Positions 62,948-64,000 of a stretch of 64,000 nucleotides of DNA are shown here, in pieces. A model generated the notes under the pieces. The model had not been told where the DNA came from, searched no databases, and saw nothing but the letters and a program-made list of their open reading frames with translations. Position 1 is the first letter of the stretch. Each line of letters starts with the position of its first letter. A program made the translations under genes and the position numbers. The stretch is from Novosphingobium clariflavum (lineage in GTDB: Bacteria > Pseudomonadota > Alphaproteobacteria > Sphingomonadales > Sphingomonadaceae), in the NCBI RefSeq assembly GCF_026420865.1, contig NZ_JAPCWC010000015.1:29475-93474 (forward strand). The letters are read 5' to 3'.

Positions 62948-64000
62948 TCAGTCGTACAGATGCGCCGCGCCAGCGACGCCGTCATGTTCAGGGTCAGAAA
63001 AAATGTAGCCGCCCGCCTTGGCCATGGGCTTATGGGGTTGATAAGTCCCCTCAAGCTTTTCGATCAGATAAGCAGCCGCGCTGCGCATATGACGGTGATC
63101 TTCCTTCGAGGCGCGGCGGATTGCGGGCAGGACGGGTTTGGCTTTATCGCCTACCCAAGTTAGCGCATTTATGGCCTGGAGACGCAGCGGTCCGCGTGGC
63201 TCGACATCGATGATCGTACCAAGCGTAATCAAAGCATCGTGGTCGTTGACCAGTTTGACCAGCGCTTCGGCCAGCACAATGCGGGTGGCCACGGATGGTT
63301 CACCCAGGAGTTGCTTCTTGATCGCGGCAACATGCGGGCGCGCGCGTTCGTCAGCGATAAGCAGGCCCATTGCGCCCCAATAACGGATAACCTCATTTTC
63401 GTGGGCAAGTGCATCGAGGAAATCGGGTATTGCGGCGGAATCCCGACTGGCTGCCTTGGCTGCCAGTGCCATGGCATCCTGTAATGGATAGACGCCTGGT
63501 GCGCGGCTATTGACATAGCCCTGAGCCTCGCAGCCCTCCGGGATCAGGCCATTGTCCTGAATCTTGACCATGTAGGCGTCGAGCGCTTGGCGCAGCTCAT
63601 TGAGCTTGGCAGAATGGGCCGGATCGTCCACCAGATTGCTTACCATATGCGGGTCCGCAAAGGCGTCATAGAGTTCCTCATAAGGCTTCACGCCCCAGAA
63701 GGCATCCTGCACCGGGTTCAGTTTTCCTTCGAAATGGGCCGCTTCCCAATCCTGGTAGCCGGAAGCCTGAAACATGAAGGAGACATGCTGCCCCCAAGGC
63801 CGATGCGGATTGTAATTGCGGATGTACCTAAAGCGCGTGTCGGTGATCGTGCGGGTCAGATCATAGCGCTCATCCATCCGGTTGCGCTGGCCGAAGATGT
63901 ATTTGGGTGCAGGCGCAGCATGAGGTCCAAGCAAAGCGCGTCCCTGCACATGGGCGGGCGGTTGAATTCCGACCATCGATAGCACAGTTGGCATCAGATC
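62948..64000 (-). CDS. sulfatase with C-terminal helical repeats (5' end outside window)
   Basis: About 350 codons of the 3' part. The visible start, DLMPTVLSMVGIQPPAHVQGRALLG, is the second half of a sulfatase domain. Further matches: KYIFGQRNRMDERYDLTRTI, FRYIRNYNPHRPWGQHVSF and EELYDAFADPHMVSNLVDDP. The final 170 residues are HEAT-like repeats (VIRYWGAMGLLIADERARPH; GPLRLQAINALTWVGDKAKP). It would hydrolyse a sulfate ester; the catalytic formylglycine Cys/Ser lies beyond the window. Base composition is less GC-rich than neighbours and it sits beside the IS remnant, hinting at later acquisition. Confidence 0.88.
   Translation of the reverse strand, partial: DLMPTVLSMVGIQPPAHVQGRALLGPHAAPAPKYIFGQRNRMDERYDLTRTITDTRFRYIRNYNPHRPWGQHVSFMFQASGYQDWEAAHFEGKLNPVQDAFWGVKPYEELYDAFADPHMVSNLVDDPAHSAKLNELRQALDAYMVKIQDNGLIPEGCEAQGYVNSRAPGVYPLQDAMALAAKAASRDSAAIPDFLDALAHENEVIRYWGAMGLLIADERARPHVAAIKKQLLGEPSVATRIVLAEALVKLVNDHDALITLGTIIDVEPRGPLRLQAINALTWVGDKAKPVLPAIRRASKEDHRHMRSAAAYLIEKLEGTYQPHKPMAKAGGYIFSDPEHDGVAGAAHLYD

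Overview
The window is about 64 kb of high-GC DNA with a strong G/C preference at third codon positions. Its gene content points to an alphaproteobacterium of the order Sphingomonadales, most likely Novosphingobium or a close relative. That placement is inferred from a TorF-type porin, a DUF1134/EipA envelope protein, a COQ9-family protein, a short FeoB and the general sphingomonad style of the exopolysaccharide genes. No rRNA or CRISPR array was seen. There is one tRNA, tRNA-Ser(GCU).

The left third (about 1-24 kb) is mostly housekeeping. In order it carries an atypical response regulator, a small outer-membrane barrel protein and a soluble-type chemotaxis receptor. Then come ssb, the feoAB iron transporter with a good Fur-type operator, a COQ9-family gene and an ankyrin protein. 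A long plus-strand run follows: SCO protein, YcgN protein, YgjP-like metallopeptidase, a small membrane protein, ribD and riboflavin synthase. After that are a GNAT acetyltransferase and an aromatic/aspartate aminotransferase, eipA, tRNA-Ser, a two-component system, a carbonic anhydrase coupled to a SulP transporter, a TorF porin and a metallophosphatase.

From about 24.3 to 56.9 kb lies a large exopolysaccharide (EPS) locus whose parts match the Rhizobium succinoglycan (exo/exs/prs) toolkit. It has a fused ExoA-ExoM double glycosyltransferase, ExoL-like, GT4 and ExoO-like glycosyltransferases, the ExoP tyrosine autokinase/co-polymerase, a Wzx-type flippase, an ExoQ-like polymerase, ExoZ-like acyltransferase, ExoV-like pyruvyltransferase, ExoF/Wza-like export protein, an outer-membrane barrel protein and an ExoY-like priming transferase. 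It also has two GH16 glucanases, one Sec-exported and ExoK-like, the other an ExsH-like enzyme flanked on both sides by RTX repeats. A complete type I secretion system (TolC, ABC ATPase, HlyD) and a second small RTX protein sit in the same locus. The inferred logic is a Wzx/Wzy polymer that is pyruvylated and acylated, exported, and trimmed by the co-encoded glycanases. The ExoY reading frame appears to need a -1 shift at a run of seven C, which is the most interesting single observation here.

The right end (57-64 kb) holds a D-alanine catabolic operon (alr-dadA-ridA) with a divergent Lrp-type regulator, an OmpA-family protein, a decayed IS3-family transposase and the 3' part of a sulfatase gene that runs off the window. 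Several short dispersed palindromic repeats occur between genes; at least three families have two copies each within this window.
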